64,000 nt of DNA from Lumbricus terrestris. Taxonomy: Eukaryota; Annelida; Clitellata; Crassiclitellata; Lumbricidae. Made by a program: the position numbers and the translations under genes. The notes under the pieces were generated by a model that saw only the letters and a list, made by a program, of their open reading frames with translations, ran no database searches and was not told the DNA's origin. This document shows, in pieces, positions 12,951-23,734 of the stretch. The stretch lies in NCBI GenBank assembly GCA_949752735.1, contig OX457043.1:2757367-2821366 (forward strand). Reading direction: 5' to 3'. Within the stretch, counting starts at the first letter, position 1; each line of letters opens with the position of its first letter.

Positions 12951-15214
12951 TAGGGTGGTTCTAAAAAATGAAAGTGGTTTAAATTTGCTCTCCAACCCAC
13001 CATTTGGTGACGCCAGGTGTTAGTAGGTCACAGTTAAAAAATTAGAAGAAAATAATAATATTTAGGACTGGCGCGGAGCTGACGAAATTTTCATAATTTC
13101 CTAATGGTTTTCATCAAACTTATCAAGACATCGGCACACGGCAATGTTAGTAATAAATGCATACGAGTCAACCACAAATTCTGAGGTATGCAATTTAATT
13201 AATTTTCTAGATAATGTTACTACAGTCATGTCGGAATGAATAAATTTTTGGTAGTTTTAGGACATTGACGGCAAAACTTAGAAGACAACAATGTCATGAA
13301 AATGTAGCCAAGAATATCAACATTTTCCGATGAATTTATCAGGCAGTCGATTTTTACCAACTAGATGGTTGCCGTTTTGGTTGGCTCATAGCATTGCCTC
13401 TTGTGTTTCCCTACGACCTGTAGCCAGAACACTGCCTTTGTTCTGCACTTTGTGCTGGCGAAGAGTTAAATTTTTGAACTGAAGTGTCTACACAACTTCA
13501 GCGATACAGTTAACCACTTTAACCGAATTGAGAATCACATGGCTCTTTTGTTACATTCGAGTTCCAATAATTATATGGGCTTGAGTCATAGGTCACTGTA
13601 AAAAGTCATCAGACAATTCCAGCGGGTTGAAGAATGTGATGAGTGATTTAACGACGGAAATATATTGTGGAGTTCTGTTTTGCTACAGGTTCAGGGAATG
13701 GTGGGATTCGTTCTAATGATCTCACAGAACCCGATTTTTCGTTTAGGGCCTTTGCCATGAGTCTCCTCTCATCCACTTAAAAATGATCGTCAAAAAACGC
13801 AAGCCCAACCAGCAACTCAAACAAGTCCGAGAAGTGAGAACTAAACGTGTTTGTGGCAACCTTAGCAACCTCCCTGTTCTTGTCGGTGGGCAGCATGGAT
13901 AGCAAATTCCTGTCATTTTTTGAAGAAACTGTTGACGCTGCGCTCTGGAAACAGTAGGCCTACTTGGTATTATAATATTATGTGAGTCGCAATGAGTGAC
14001 ACTTCCTTCAGATCCTTCCAGTCAACTTCGCCACACGAAAGACGCGAGACTTCCGTGATATCGTTGATACTGGCAGCAGACCATGTCAAGGTTTATATTA
14101 GGAGAGGAACATCCACATTTTAAATGTGTAAATGGCTCTGACCATCATAAAGCCCGACGCACAGCTGCTGGATAGCGGTAACATAGGCCTATTCGATGTG
14201 GTAGAATGTCACAGAGAAAATGGCAGATAGCTCAAGAAGTTCATCGGTAATCATCACCGCAAACTCAATAGCCTCGTCCTTCATATGGGACCTGGTAGTC
14301 ATCTCTTCATCCTCTGTGGGTGTGGAAAAGGTGGCCTGATATATAATGGGCCGAAAATCTTTAAAGCGACTTGATTGCTCCATATTGGAAAAACGTGGAT
14401 GTAGGCCTATGATAAGGACCTAAGACCTTCTCCAACATGATTTCAGAATTGTTGTGGTGGCATGCTATATATAAATTTAGGAGCTTTCAGCCTAATTCTC
14501 TTTCCAACAATGAGCACACGCCATTTTCGGAAGTCTTAAAATTTAGCGATATTACCAACTAAACAACTTGGAGTAGCAGCTTGACTTGGTACTTTACTGT
14601 TTAGCCTGTCCTTTTCCACAGCACATTTAATTCAGGACTGCATCTTTTCAGGCTAAGCACCGTCTTGTATGCGTGCATGCGCTCTGTCTCCCAATTTTCA
14701 TTTGCATAGACCTCCACGCACTGCACTCTGCTGTTAGTGGTGACTCAATGGTTACTTTCACCCTTACTTTGACAATGTAGAGCCATTCCTTCTCTGTGGT
14801 TGGTCCAACAACCAGGAATTTGACTTTTCGGCACCTCTCTGTTTTCAGTGTTAAAAACGGCCGAAGGCTGTTTTTCGCTTGATCTCGGCCGGGGGGCGCC
14901 TCTGAGTAGGTGTCCTGAAGGGGCGATATATAAATTCTGATTGATTGAATGATTGACTGACTGATTGATTTACTGACCAAGACAAATTTTATACTGAAAA
15001 GTAAGTAGCAAAGTAGTTCATTAGTCATTGGTAAGAAATTGCCGAAATATGTGCAATCATCTAAACTTCAACTGGTTCGCGCCAGTCCTAAATACGTCTG
15101 GAATCTGAAAATATTTTGGATTAAGAGTCTCTATAAGTCGTATCACCAAATGGTGGGTTGGAGAATAATGAAGAAAGAACTTCAAAAGTTGCCATTGTCG
15201 ATGGAACCACCCTA
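12951..15214. mobile_element. hAT element B nested in A
   Basis: Ends TAGGGTGGTTC and its inverse, with an exact 8 bp target duplication AGCTGCAG (12943-12950 and 15215-15222). A subterminal block CTCCAACCCACCATTTGG near both ends is shared with element C, so B and C are one subfamily. Minus-strand coding-like remnants with stops lie around 13740-14390; I cannot name the protein. A SINE or LINE 3' tail lies inside at about 14870-14975. Confidence 0.85.
14870..14975 (+). mobile_element. SINE/LINE 3' tail
   Basis: GGGGGCGCCTCTGAGTAGG followed by GGGGCGATATATAAATTCTG and a TGAT-type tail. The same GCGCCTCTGAGT...GGGCGCTATA end occurs in the SINE at 52247-52500 and the fragment at 56690-56795, so it is a shared retroposon 3' end. 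Confidence 0.6.
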
Positions 15215-15733
15215 AGCTGCAGTATATCTAAATCACTGATAGTGCTTTCAGTTTTTTGGATTTAAAATCTTAGATTGATTAGTTAATTACCAATAGAACA
15301 ATGTCAAAAGTAGCTGCTTCACGACTTGTAACAGTCACACGTATAGTTCAGCTGACATTTGGTTGATTGATACGGTATCAGAAGAAATACATGTGGAAGC
15401 AAGCTTCCAACTTACAATCAGGTGTTGTCTGTCTTTTTCCATCGGCACAAGATTCTTGCTAAGACAGTCAGAGACAGTTCAAGGTCTGTTGTACATGAAG
15501 TTCTTCACATTTGGTCAATGGCCCGTATCCCAACAACACTTGATAGGAATGCCATTGAAAAGTTGGAGGACATGTTTTATAGTTGGGAGAAACTGAATAA
15601 GAACATGCATCGCAGAACGGAGCTAATGAAAGTACTATGATCGGAGATTTGGAAAAACTTTTGACATATCACATACAGATGCTATGTCAATGACCACCAT
15701 TGCTGAAGACAGGTTTTTCTTGGATGACCAACA

Positions 15734-16372
15734 ATGTCCACGCATAGGCTAAATGGGTGGTGTAGACACAGCTTTGTAACAGACACAGTTTTGGCTAGAA
15801 CAGAGGGCAGAAAGTTAAAGAGATTGAAGTGTGAGCATTATCTCAGAAGTAAAGAAGATGACAGAAAGAGAGCGAGTATCACAGTTCAGAAAGATGATGT
15901 ATTGACTTCAGAAGAAGAATTGGCCACTATGGCTGCTAAAGTTGAGTCTTATCTAGAACCACGCTGCTCACATAGAGCTACCAAACGAGGGTCGGTGCCT
16001 GTTGTAACAGCAGAATTAAGTGCTGCACTTCATCGAGCCAATGTCAGCAGCCGCACAGCAACACTTACCGGTATTCTGGCTGAGACTGCATAGAACCTTG
16101 GACATGACATGTCTAGTTTCAACGTCAATCCTGAATCCATCAAAACAGCAAGACTAAAGTTTCGTCAACATACCGCTCAGGCTGGAAAAGCCATTTTCGA
16201 ACCGTCCGTACCTCTAGTTGTACATTGGGATGGCAAGATGTTACCAGATATTGCAGGCAATGAGCAGGTTGACGCATTCTTGGTATCAGGTTTGCATGTG
16301 GAGCAGCCTCTTGACGTGACAAAGCTTCTGGATGGTAGGGGGAAGCAACTAGCAATGCTGCTGTTTCAATGA
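15734..16372 (+). pseudogene. Decayed hAT-type transposase fragment
   Basis: Two frame-continuous segments (15734-16090 and 16094-16372) are separated only by a TAG stop at 16091-16093. The second contains LGHDMSSFNVNPESIK, then VVHWDGKMLPDIAG and a VSG segment. I recall VHWDGK(L/M)LPD in transposon-encoded proteins of animals; the hAT assignment rests on the surrounding 8 bp duplication and TAGGG ends. The DDE-bearing C-terminal part is not recognisable after 16372. Non-functional. Its copy is 43741-44379. Confidence 0.65.
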
Positions 16373-17016
16373 TGTGAGAGTGGGGAATAGAAAATCCATG
16401 TGCCTAGACACCCCAGCTTCCATTATGGGCAGACAAAGTGGGGTTTGTGGTGTGAAGATTTCGAGCTAAACAAGAAATATGTTAACAGTCTAGTCTGGCA
16501 GTGGTAAATGGCAGAGTAGAGTGAGCTGTGTAGCTGATATATGACTTCAACACCTCCATTACAACAAGTGATGAACAGAAACAATTTCTCAAGCCACAGA
16601 GCCAAGTGCCCAAAAGCGAGAAAGTCGCTACTTGTCGTTGATGATACAACAACAAAATACACTGACAACTAGACCCTAGTGACTTACAGCTTAAAAACGA
16701 AAATAAATGCTGCAATGTACTTTGTTGTGGCAGTAGGCCTATTGTTATTAATATTCTGAATAGTTCAGTTTTGATTAGCATTTGACAGTGCTGTATTGAT
16801 TTTGCATTGAAAATATTTGAATGATAAATAACTGTGAAATAAGTCAGAATAGCATGCTGTCGGATAATATTTCGCTAACTTAACATTATGTTGAGCTCCC
16901 TCTAAACATGCATCCAAAATTCTTAAAAAATTACCTGGAACTTCTCTCATGATAGACAACAAAATGAGAGGGTACCACATAAGAAATTCAGAAAATATTT
17001 TTTAACGGGCACCCTA

Positions 17017-17104
17017 ACATACATACATACATACATACATACATACATACATACATACATGCATACATACATACATACATACACACATACACACATACAT
17101 ACAT
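17017..17104. repeat. (CATA)n microsatellite
   Basis: Right-hand part of the array split by hAT element A. Confidence 0.95.
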
Positions 17105-18033
17105 AAAAAAATACATAGAATAATGAAAACAGTAACTCGGAACCATTTTCATTTTCTGAAACTTTTCTGGTAAGTCATTTCTGGGAGACCTCCCCCTAGA
17201 GATGCATAGATTAAACACTGCATGTCTGAGTGTAGGGCTATATACGGTTCTAGGACTAAATGGCATGGACAAAACGGTGTGTTCAAATGGAGGCAGGTAT
17301 TTTATTGCTGAAATAGAGCGTGGATGGCTTTTTGTAGCTGAGGTAGTGCTCTAGTGAGGAAAAACATTTGAGAAAAGAAGGCTTTATTGATGTCTTTCGT
17401 TCATGTGTTTCATGATGTATCCAGCTTCAATTTCAGCCATAAGATTCTTTTAATTAACCTCCATTTGTAATTCATCTTTCAATAATCCAGTTTCTATTTA
17501 AGCTATGAAAATACCCTGATACAGCTTCTACATCTAAAGCGTTATTTTCATCAATCCAGCTTCCATTACATATATAAAAATATCCATGCAGAGCCTTCAT
17601 CCAGCTTCCATTTCACATGCATCTTTTCGTTAATCCGGCTTCTATTTCATATATAAAAATTTACTAATCCAGCTTTCATTTCATCCATACCATTTTGTCC
17701 GTACCATTGTAGAGGAACACAGCTGGGAATGTTTAACTACTTTAATTCATATTATAAGATGACGATAGTGTTGACAGCACTTAATATAGTGCAACGCTAA
17801 AAACACTTGACGACCAAGAGAACCAACCCGAACTGCTGCCTGACTAAGCCCAACCCCTAGAACCGACTTGACTGAGTCCGACCTCGTTTCTTATTGTGCG
17901 GGCTCTTATATAGCGACTCTCTTAGTTTCTTGGTTTATCGTACCTTAACCACATTGGTCGCTAGCCACATTCCTGATTCGGTGCTAAGCGACTCATCTTT
18001 TCTTACCCTCTCTGCCTCTATTCGGCCTGTAGT
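17105..18033. other. No gene; AATCCAGCTTCCATTT minisatellite at 17424-17690
   Basis: 17128-17200 matches 58778-58850 in the third region. 17424-17690 consists of irregular repeats around ATCCAGCTTCCATTTCAT, the same core as the minisatellites inside the iteron elements at 22745 and 55420, but here without recognisable element ends. Confidence 0.6.
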
Positions 18034-18035
18034 CA

Positions 18036-18097
<62 letters not shown>
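18034..18097. repeat. (CTGT)n microsatellite
   Basis: Sixteen CTGT units directly upstream of piggyBac-like element G. Equivalents are 46041-46103, and in the third region 60221-60279. Confidence 0.95.
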
Positions 18098-18101
<4 letters not shown>

Positions 18102-18721
18102 TGTGCTTAACCCTCGGGCAACCAAGGGGGGGGTGGTTGCCACCCCCCAGGTTTTTCCCAAATAATTCTTGTTTCGTTTCGAATAAAATTTTGACATTTT
18201 AGGTAGCTGTAGAGGGTTCATTTGCACACATTTTGAGGTATATGTTTTCATGATACTCCATACCTTTCAAAAGTTATACCCGATATACCCGAGGTACCAG
18301 GGGGGTGGATACCACCACCCCTCCCCTTAGATTATCAGCTATACCTTATCCGTCATTTAACACCAAGGGACACGAATTATACCATTCTATAGAGGGAATG
18401 TGAGGCTACATTTCGGTGCTAATTGTGGTGTCTTTTTACAACCGGAAGTGCTCAAAATAAATTAAAGTATATATAAATAGGTTTCATTTTCGTAAACATT
18501 TAATGTTTTTTCTATTATAACGTATCCATAATTTATTTTGCAAGGGAAAAAATTATGCCATTCTATAGAGGGCACGTAGGGCTATTTTGTCATACCAATT
18601 AATTTGACTTTTGATGACCGGAAGTGCTAAAAAAATTAAAATGTGTGAAAAACTTGGGGTTTTTACAATGCATATCGATATTTCTGTGTAAACTTTGTCA
18701 GCTTCTAATGAACTTGTATAC

Positions 18722-19020
18722 ATGTATGTATGCATACGTGCATGCATACATACATGCACACATGCATGCATACATACATACATACAAATATACATACATA
18801 CATACATAATTACATATATGCACGCACGCATGCTTTCGTACATACATTCATATATACATATATATTTACAAACATTCATATATACACACATGCATACATA
18901 CATACACACACATACATGCATACATACATACATACATACATACATACATACATACATACATACATACATACATACATACATACATACATACATACATACA
19001 TACATACATACATACATACA

Positions 19021-19051
<31 letters not shown>
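18722..19051. repeat. (CATA)n microsatellite, degenerate then pure
   Basis: Imperfect CATA/CATG units to about 18915, then a pure array into which hAT element C inserted (its left duplication is 19044-19051). Confidence 0.95.
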
Positions 19052-21028
19052 TAGGGTGGTCGCATCTGCAATGGCAAATTTTCAACTTCAGTTTCATTCT
19101 TTCTCCAACCCACCATTTGGTGCCACTTGGTAAAAGACTGTTGTAACCCAAAAATTATGCCGATTGAAAAATATTTAGGACTATCACAACGTGATTGAAG
19201 TTTTCGATTTTTACGAAATATCATCGTCTTTCTGAGTATAAGGATAATTTAGTCAAAAATTTTTACCCGTGACTAGTTTTAGCAGAAAGACGACATTATT
19301 TTTACTCAAGCACAACCGACAAGTAGCCTATGCCTAACTTCTACAACGATGATAATGGTTTATTATATATTTTAATGAACAATTGAACATCACAATAGTA
19401 TTTGACGTGTGAATCCCTGAGATCGATGACCATAAACCTATAGGGTACTAGTAAGCCAACACATTGCTATGTTCTTTTCGTAGGTCTGATTTCTATCTAC
19501 AGGAATCCTTTGTTACACTAAAGGTTCTTTATTACATGCCTAACTTTAACACAAATTTTGATATAACACGGACAAGGACCTCAATTGTCTAATAGTTGAA
19601 ATAGAGAAAAAAATACTGATGATATTTTTGTTTACTGTGGCAATCAGAGCAGAATGACAAAGCCCATCACAGATAAAATTTATCAAGAGCTGCTGTAAAG
19701 AAATGAATTAAAATAGATGTTGAAATTATTGAGATCATAATTTTTATAGATCTATGAAATTAATTATTACCACACAGGAGTCAAAGAGCAGCTTTCAAAG
19801 CGCATCATAATTGAGTGGGGAAGCCTACTCACATTGCCACATTTCATAATATACAAATTATCCCATTAAAAGTATACTTTTAGAGTTGAAAGAATGAACA
19901 CAGAGTCCAACAATTGCCGCAGAAAGTGCTGTCAAGAGTGGACACAAATTACACCGCCTTTATTAGCTATTGTAAATTAACTACCTATTATAAATTTGCA
20001 TCAAAGGCGATGGTGTCAAACACATAAGCTATGTGCTACTCAAAATCTCTACATCATCCTCAGCAATGGATCCAGCTGAAATTACAGTGACCACCAACAA
20101 GGACAACTCAGACGACCAACCAATCCAAGGAAATAGGTATAGTACCCTCAGGACAACACCCATTGCTACACTCTTGGTGGCAGATGAGCACCTTCTTTGG
20201 GCAACATGCCAGAGATTTCACTTTGAGGGAAGTGTATCGTGAAACTACACCATAGCTCAAACCCATTCAAACACCAAATGCAATTTGAATTGGGAGACAG
20301 GGTAATAATGCCTCGGGTTGAAAACATATTAGCCTAAATCTGAGATAAAAATTCTTATCTAAAATGGGGTGCTACTTTTAATATTACATCATTTTCTTGT
20401 ACCAAGTAACCCCATGAACAATGACGGCAGAAAAGGAAAGATTTCTGAGAAACCAGAACTCATTAAGAATGTTGGCGATTTTGCAGAATAGATTAATTAC
20501 GTAGGACACAGATGAAACCACAAAAATTTCATATTTATCCCTATAATTGTATACTATTACTGTTCCCTTGCTGTAACAGTCTAAGAGCAATAGGCTATTA
20601 TTATCAATTACGACAACAAGGCAAAACAGGTAGTATTTGTAAAGACATAAGATATGATAGATGTTATCTGTGATGCGGTGTGTTATACAGGTTTTCTTGC
20701 CTTTGAGGAATTTCTCTTGAAGTGACGCTATAGAAATTGATGATTATGATTACGATAACAGTAGCATCATTATGTTAAAGTGTGGACCAACTACAAGTAG
20801 TTGAATTGATTCCTGGTTTGAAAATCCCTGGTTGATTACAAATATATAGCTACTTCTGAGCATTTGAAGACTTGCTATTATAAGGGTAAAACTTTGATGG
20901 CGTTGTGCTAGTCCTAAATATTAATATTTTCTCTTACAACTTTTTGTGTGATGTTTCTGGGGAGAATGGAACCAAATGGCGCCTTGGAGAGCACTCAATT
21001 CAAACTTTCATTTTTAACGACCACCCTA
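19052..21028. mobile_element. hAT element C nested in G
   Basis: Ends TAGGGTGGTCG and its exact inverse at 21018-21028, with an 8 bp target duplication ATACATAT (19044-19051 and 21029-21036). Subterminal CTCCAACCCACCATTTGG and the inverted AATATTTAGGACT / AGTCCTAAATATT pair tie it to element B. The interior shows no recognisable transposase. Confidence 0.85.
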
Positions 21029-21464
21029 ATACATATATACATACATAATTGTTAACACACAAATGTCATGTTCAAAACACACAGAATCTAATATTCTGCC
21101 CATGCATAAGTACACGTTTGTGGAATCAAAGGGTCCCCAGGTAAAATTGTATAATTTCGAGGTATATTCATGTATTTTAAAACCTAAATATACCATGTGG
21201 TGCAGAAATGAATGCTCTATCCAATGGTGTATTGCAAGTTATGATATCTCAAACCAAACCCAACATCCAGGGGTGGTAACCCCCCCCCCTTGGTAGTTCA
21301 TGTTACAAAAAAGCTTGGTAGCCTGAGGGTTAACTGGATTGTTTTGTCCTGTCTATCTGCCGTGTATCATTCATTCTCTCTGTATCTCTCTCTCTCGCCG
21401 TCTCTCTGTACTATCTTATGTGTCAGCTCCACCACCACACAAGCATGTATTCGTACGTTTTACA

Positions 21465-22735
21465 TGTCAAGATAAAATAACGCAAGCTAAGATAACAAAG
21501 AGTAGGTAGCAGAGTAAGATGAGTCGGGACGAAGTAATAGGTGTTTATACCCCTTTGCACCCAACCTTCTTGGTTGAGATTCAAACATCCTAACCTCCGA
21601 ATTGAACTGAAAGAACTGAACAAACGATGTTCTGCAATACCAATGACTATTACATCAGACACAGAATGCGTTGTGTAAGTCATAAATCTTAGTGGAGATT
21701 GACTTCACCGGAAAACGTTACCTGAGCTGGTAAACCATCAAAAGAAGCAACAGCTTGCCGGATGACTAAGACAATTTTACGTCGTACTTGCAGTCCCTTG
21801 AATTTGTACTTATATGTCAGCTGTTCACGTCTCAGTCGATGCTTCATTGAGCAGAAAACCATTTAACAATAATTCACTCAGACAGCAACGAGAGGCAGAA
21901 GAAGAATAAATATGCTGAGTGATCTCGATGATGGAGATACATATGGTCGCACCACGAGGAGGCGCAGGACAGAGAAGGTTGGAGGAGGTCGGAGGGGAAC
22001 ACGAGGTCGTCCATGTCACAAACCTGCTCAACAGCAGAGGACTGAAGAAGAGAAGATCGATATTTGGATCATATTGCGTCTACAACGATGAATCATAACC
22101 GTAATAGTAATCCACACATTTCAAGGGCGTCAATCGAAAGCTAAGCGCAGGGCACCAGCTTATTCACGAGCGTTGAATAAAATATTTGCGCATTAATCCA
22201 AATGGCTTGAATTAATCTGCTCATCGTTTTAATGAAGGCCTTCTTTTTGTCCTCACTTCCTAGCTTCCGTCAGTTGTGTACCGACGATGAGGATTCTCCC
22301 AGATGAATCCATTCACCGGTTACGCGTTCCCTCGCCGTGACAATATAATTAGATGCCCATGCTGGTAATCTTTTGTCACAAGTTTTTCCACATGGCCAAA
22401 TCAAGTCAGTCCTCTTTTTCTGCTCTTCACTGTCAGTGTTTCTCTCTCTTCGAATTCGTTCCACGTTATCTCATCACGAATCGTGTCTCGTCTAATCTTC
22501 CTCGTCAATTTATCTGCAGCAGCTTACATAATACCACTGGAATCCTCCATCCGTCATCCATCCATAGGCACCAACAATCGCATCCATACATCAGTGATGG
22601 ATTTTCAAATTGAATGTCCTGTGCAGTTTTATTTTTTCTTTCTTTGTCATCTGCAACCTACACATCATCTATACACTGCTGCTGCTAAACAAATTCAGCG
22701 TTTATGTCTTTTGTACTGTGTTCATCTACCGTTAT
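21465..22735. repeat. Block R, copy d
   Basis: Full-length block R with the Arg-rich insert, ending at the target site of the iteron element. Its start (CAAAGAGTAGGTAGCAGAG) matches 58915-58940 in the third region. Confidence 0.6.
21912..22091 (+). CDS. Candidate 59-aa Arg-rich ORF in block R
   Basis: Starts MLSDLDDGDTYGR, continues TTRRRRTEKVGGG, has an AT-hook-like RGRP core followed by a single Cys, then PAQQQRTEEEKIDIW. The frame is also open in the diverged copy at 536-835. It could be an exon of an unrecognised gene, a transposon remnant, or chance. No signal peptide. Confidence 0.2.
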   Translation: MLSDLDDGDTYGRTTRRRRTEKVGGGRRGTRGRPCHKPAQQQRTEEEKIDIWIILRLQR

Positions 22736-22904
22736 TTAATTAGTGGTGCGCTGACATAACGGCGCCGACAAAACGGCGCGGTAACAAAACAGCGCAGGCC
22801 AAACGGCGCCGACATAACGGCGCAAACTGAACTTAAAAAACAATGGTTTTTGTAGTTTAATAGCAGAAGCAGCAAAAATATATTCTAAATATGAATCCAA
22901 CTTC

Positions 22905-23170
22905 CATTTAAAATACTATTATTTTTCATCAATCTAGCTTCCATTTAAGCAAGAATATTTTCTTCAATCCAGCATCCATTTAAGCAAGAATATTTTCTTC
23001 AATACAGCTTCCAGTTAAGCAAGACTATTTTTTTCAATCCAGCTTCCATTTAAGCAAGACTATTTTCTTCAATCCAGCTTCCATTTAAGCAAGATTATTT
23101 TCTTCAATCCAGCTTCAATTTAAGCGAAATTGTTTCCATCAATCCAGATTCTATTTGAGGAAAAATGATT
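22905..23170. repeat. ~35-bp minisatellite (AATCCAGCTTCCATTT core)
   Basis: About seven units of a ~35 bp repeat built on CAATCCAGCTTCCATTTAAG. The units degrade toward the right. The copy is 50909-51174. The same core lies inside the unrelated-ended element at 55420-55917. Confidence 0.9.
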
Positions 23171-23347
23171 TTGTATCATTCCGACTTCTATTTTAAGCGC
23201 ATACATGTATTCTGACTTAGATGTGCCCCTAGTTGCCTTAATCCGGAACGATATCTCATAATCTTGAATTCGTAAGGAGTTTGCTCTTGAATAAGCAAAC
23301 AATCACTAGACGGGTATCGTAATCTTTGTACTGAGCCGTATTGTCGG

Positions 23348-23469
23348 CATAGGCGGAGACCTGCGCCGAGAATTGGGGGGGACGGAAAGACGCGAGATTT
23401 TCCGAAAATTTCTGACGACCGGCGAAATCTCGTAAAATTTTCTATTTTCGCCGCCAAAAAAGTTGATGA

Positions 23470-23504
<35 letters not shown>

Positions 23505-23671
23505 TCATCCGCCCAAATCTCGCCCAAATCCCGAAGAAATTTTCTATTTTCGCCGCCAAAACAAGTCTTGACGCTCAAACATTGGGGGGGACAAATGCAT
23601 GGGCCGTCCCCCCCAACACTTTTATTGGGGGGGACCGTCCCCCCTGTCCCCCCCCTAGGTCTCCGCCACTG
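23348..23671. mobile_element. hAT MITE nested in the iteron element
   Basis: Inverted ends CATAGGCGGAGACCT and CAGTGGCGGAGACCT, flanked by an exact 8 bp duplication ATTGTCGG (23340-23347 and 23672-23679). Long G and C runs sit inside both ends and a ~30-base T run in the middle. The inverse frame with a lysine run is an artefact. Confidence 0.85.
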
Positions 23672-23734
23672 ATTGTCGGCGCCGTTTTGTCGGCGCCGTT
23701 TTGTCCTGCGCCGTTTTGTCCTGCGCCCTTTTGC

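Larger units (their letters stand above)
12188..17016. mobile_element. hAT element A
   Basis: Starts TAGGGCGCCCGTTAA and ends with a near-perfect inverse, CGGGCACCCTA at 17006-17016. The flanks are an exact 8 bp duplication ACATACAT (12180-12187 and 17017-17024) within a CATA array. It contains a second, complete hAT element (12951-15214) and a decayed transposase on the plus strand (15734-16372). Without the nested element it would be about 2.6 kb. Confidence 0.85.
18111..21329. mobile_element. piggyBac-like element G
   Basis: Inverted ends CCCTCGGGCAACCAAG and CCCTCAGGCTACCAAG, flanked on both sides by TTAA (18107-18110 and 21330-21333), the piggyBac target. Inside each end are G/C-run palindromes around GGTGGTTGCCACC. 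It carries a (CATA)n array and a complete hAT element C; no transposase remains. Two ~170 bp subrepeats at 18370-18640 resemble 5340-5460 of element F. Confidence 0.8.
3986..23734. repeat. Segmental duplication, copy 1 (~19.7 kb)
   Basis: From about 3986 the sequence becomes almost identical to 32018-51738. Differences noticed are a substitution at 4099, a 4 bp indel near 4812, a substitution near 7197 and length changes in microsatellites and homopolymers. The left boundary is abrupt: just before it the copies differ at several bases per 50. The right boundary is the break at 23734. Confidence 0.9.
22745..23734. mobile_element. GC-rich iteron element, right end truncated
   Basis: Same element as 50749-51747. 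The left target-site copy TTAATTAGT is at 22736-22744 and the left end carries five GACAAAACGGCGCC-type units. At the right, the array breaks off ten bases short of the element end seen in the intact copy and joins GAGTTTCAGG of a promoter block. It contains a ~35 bp minisatellite (22905-23170) and a nested hAT MITE (23348-23671). Confidence 0.8.
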
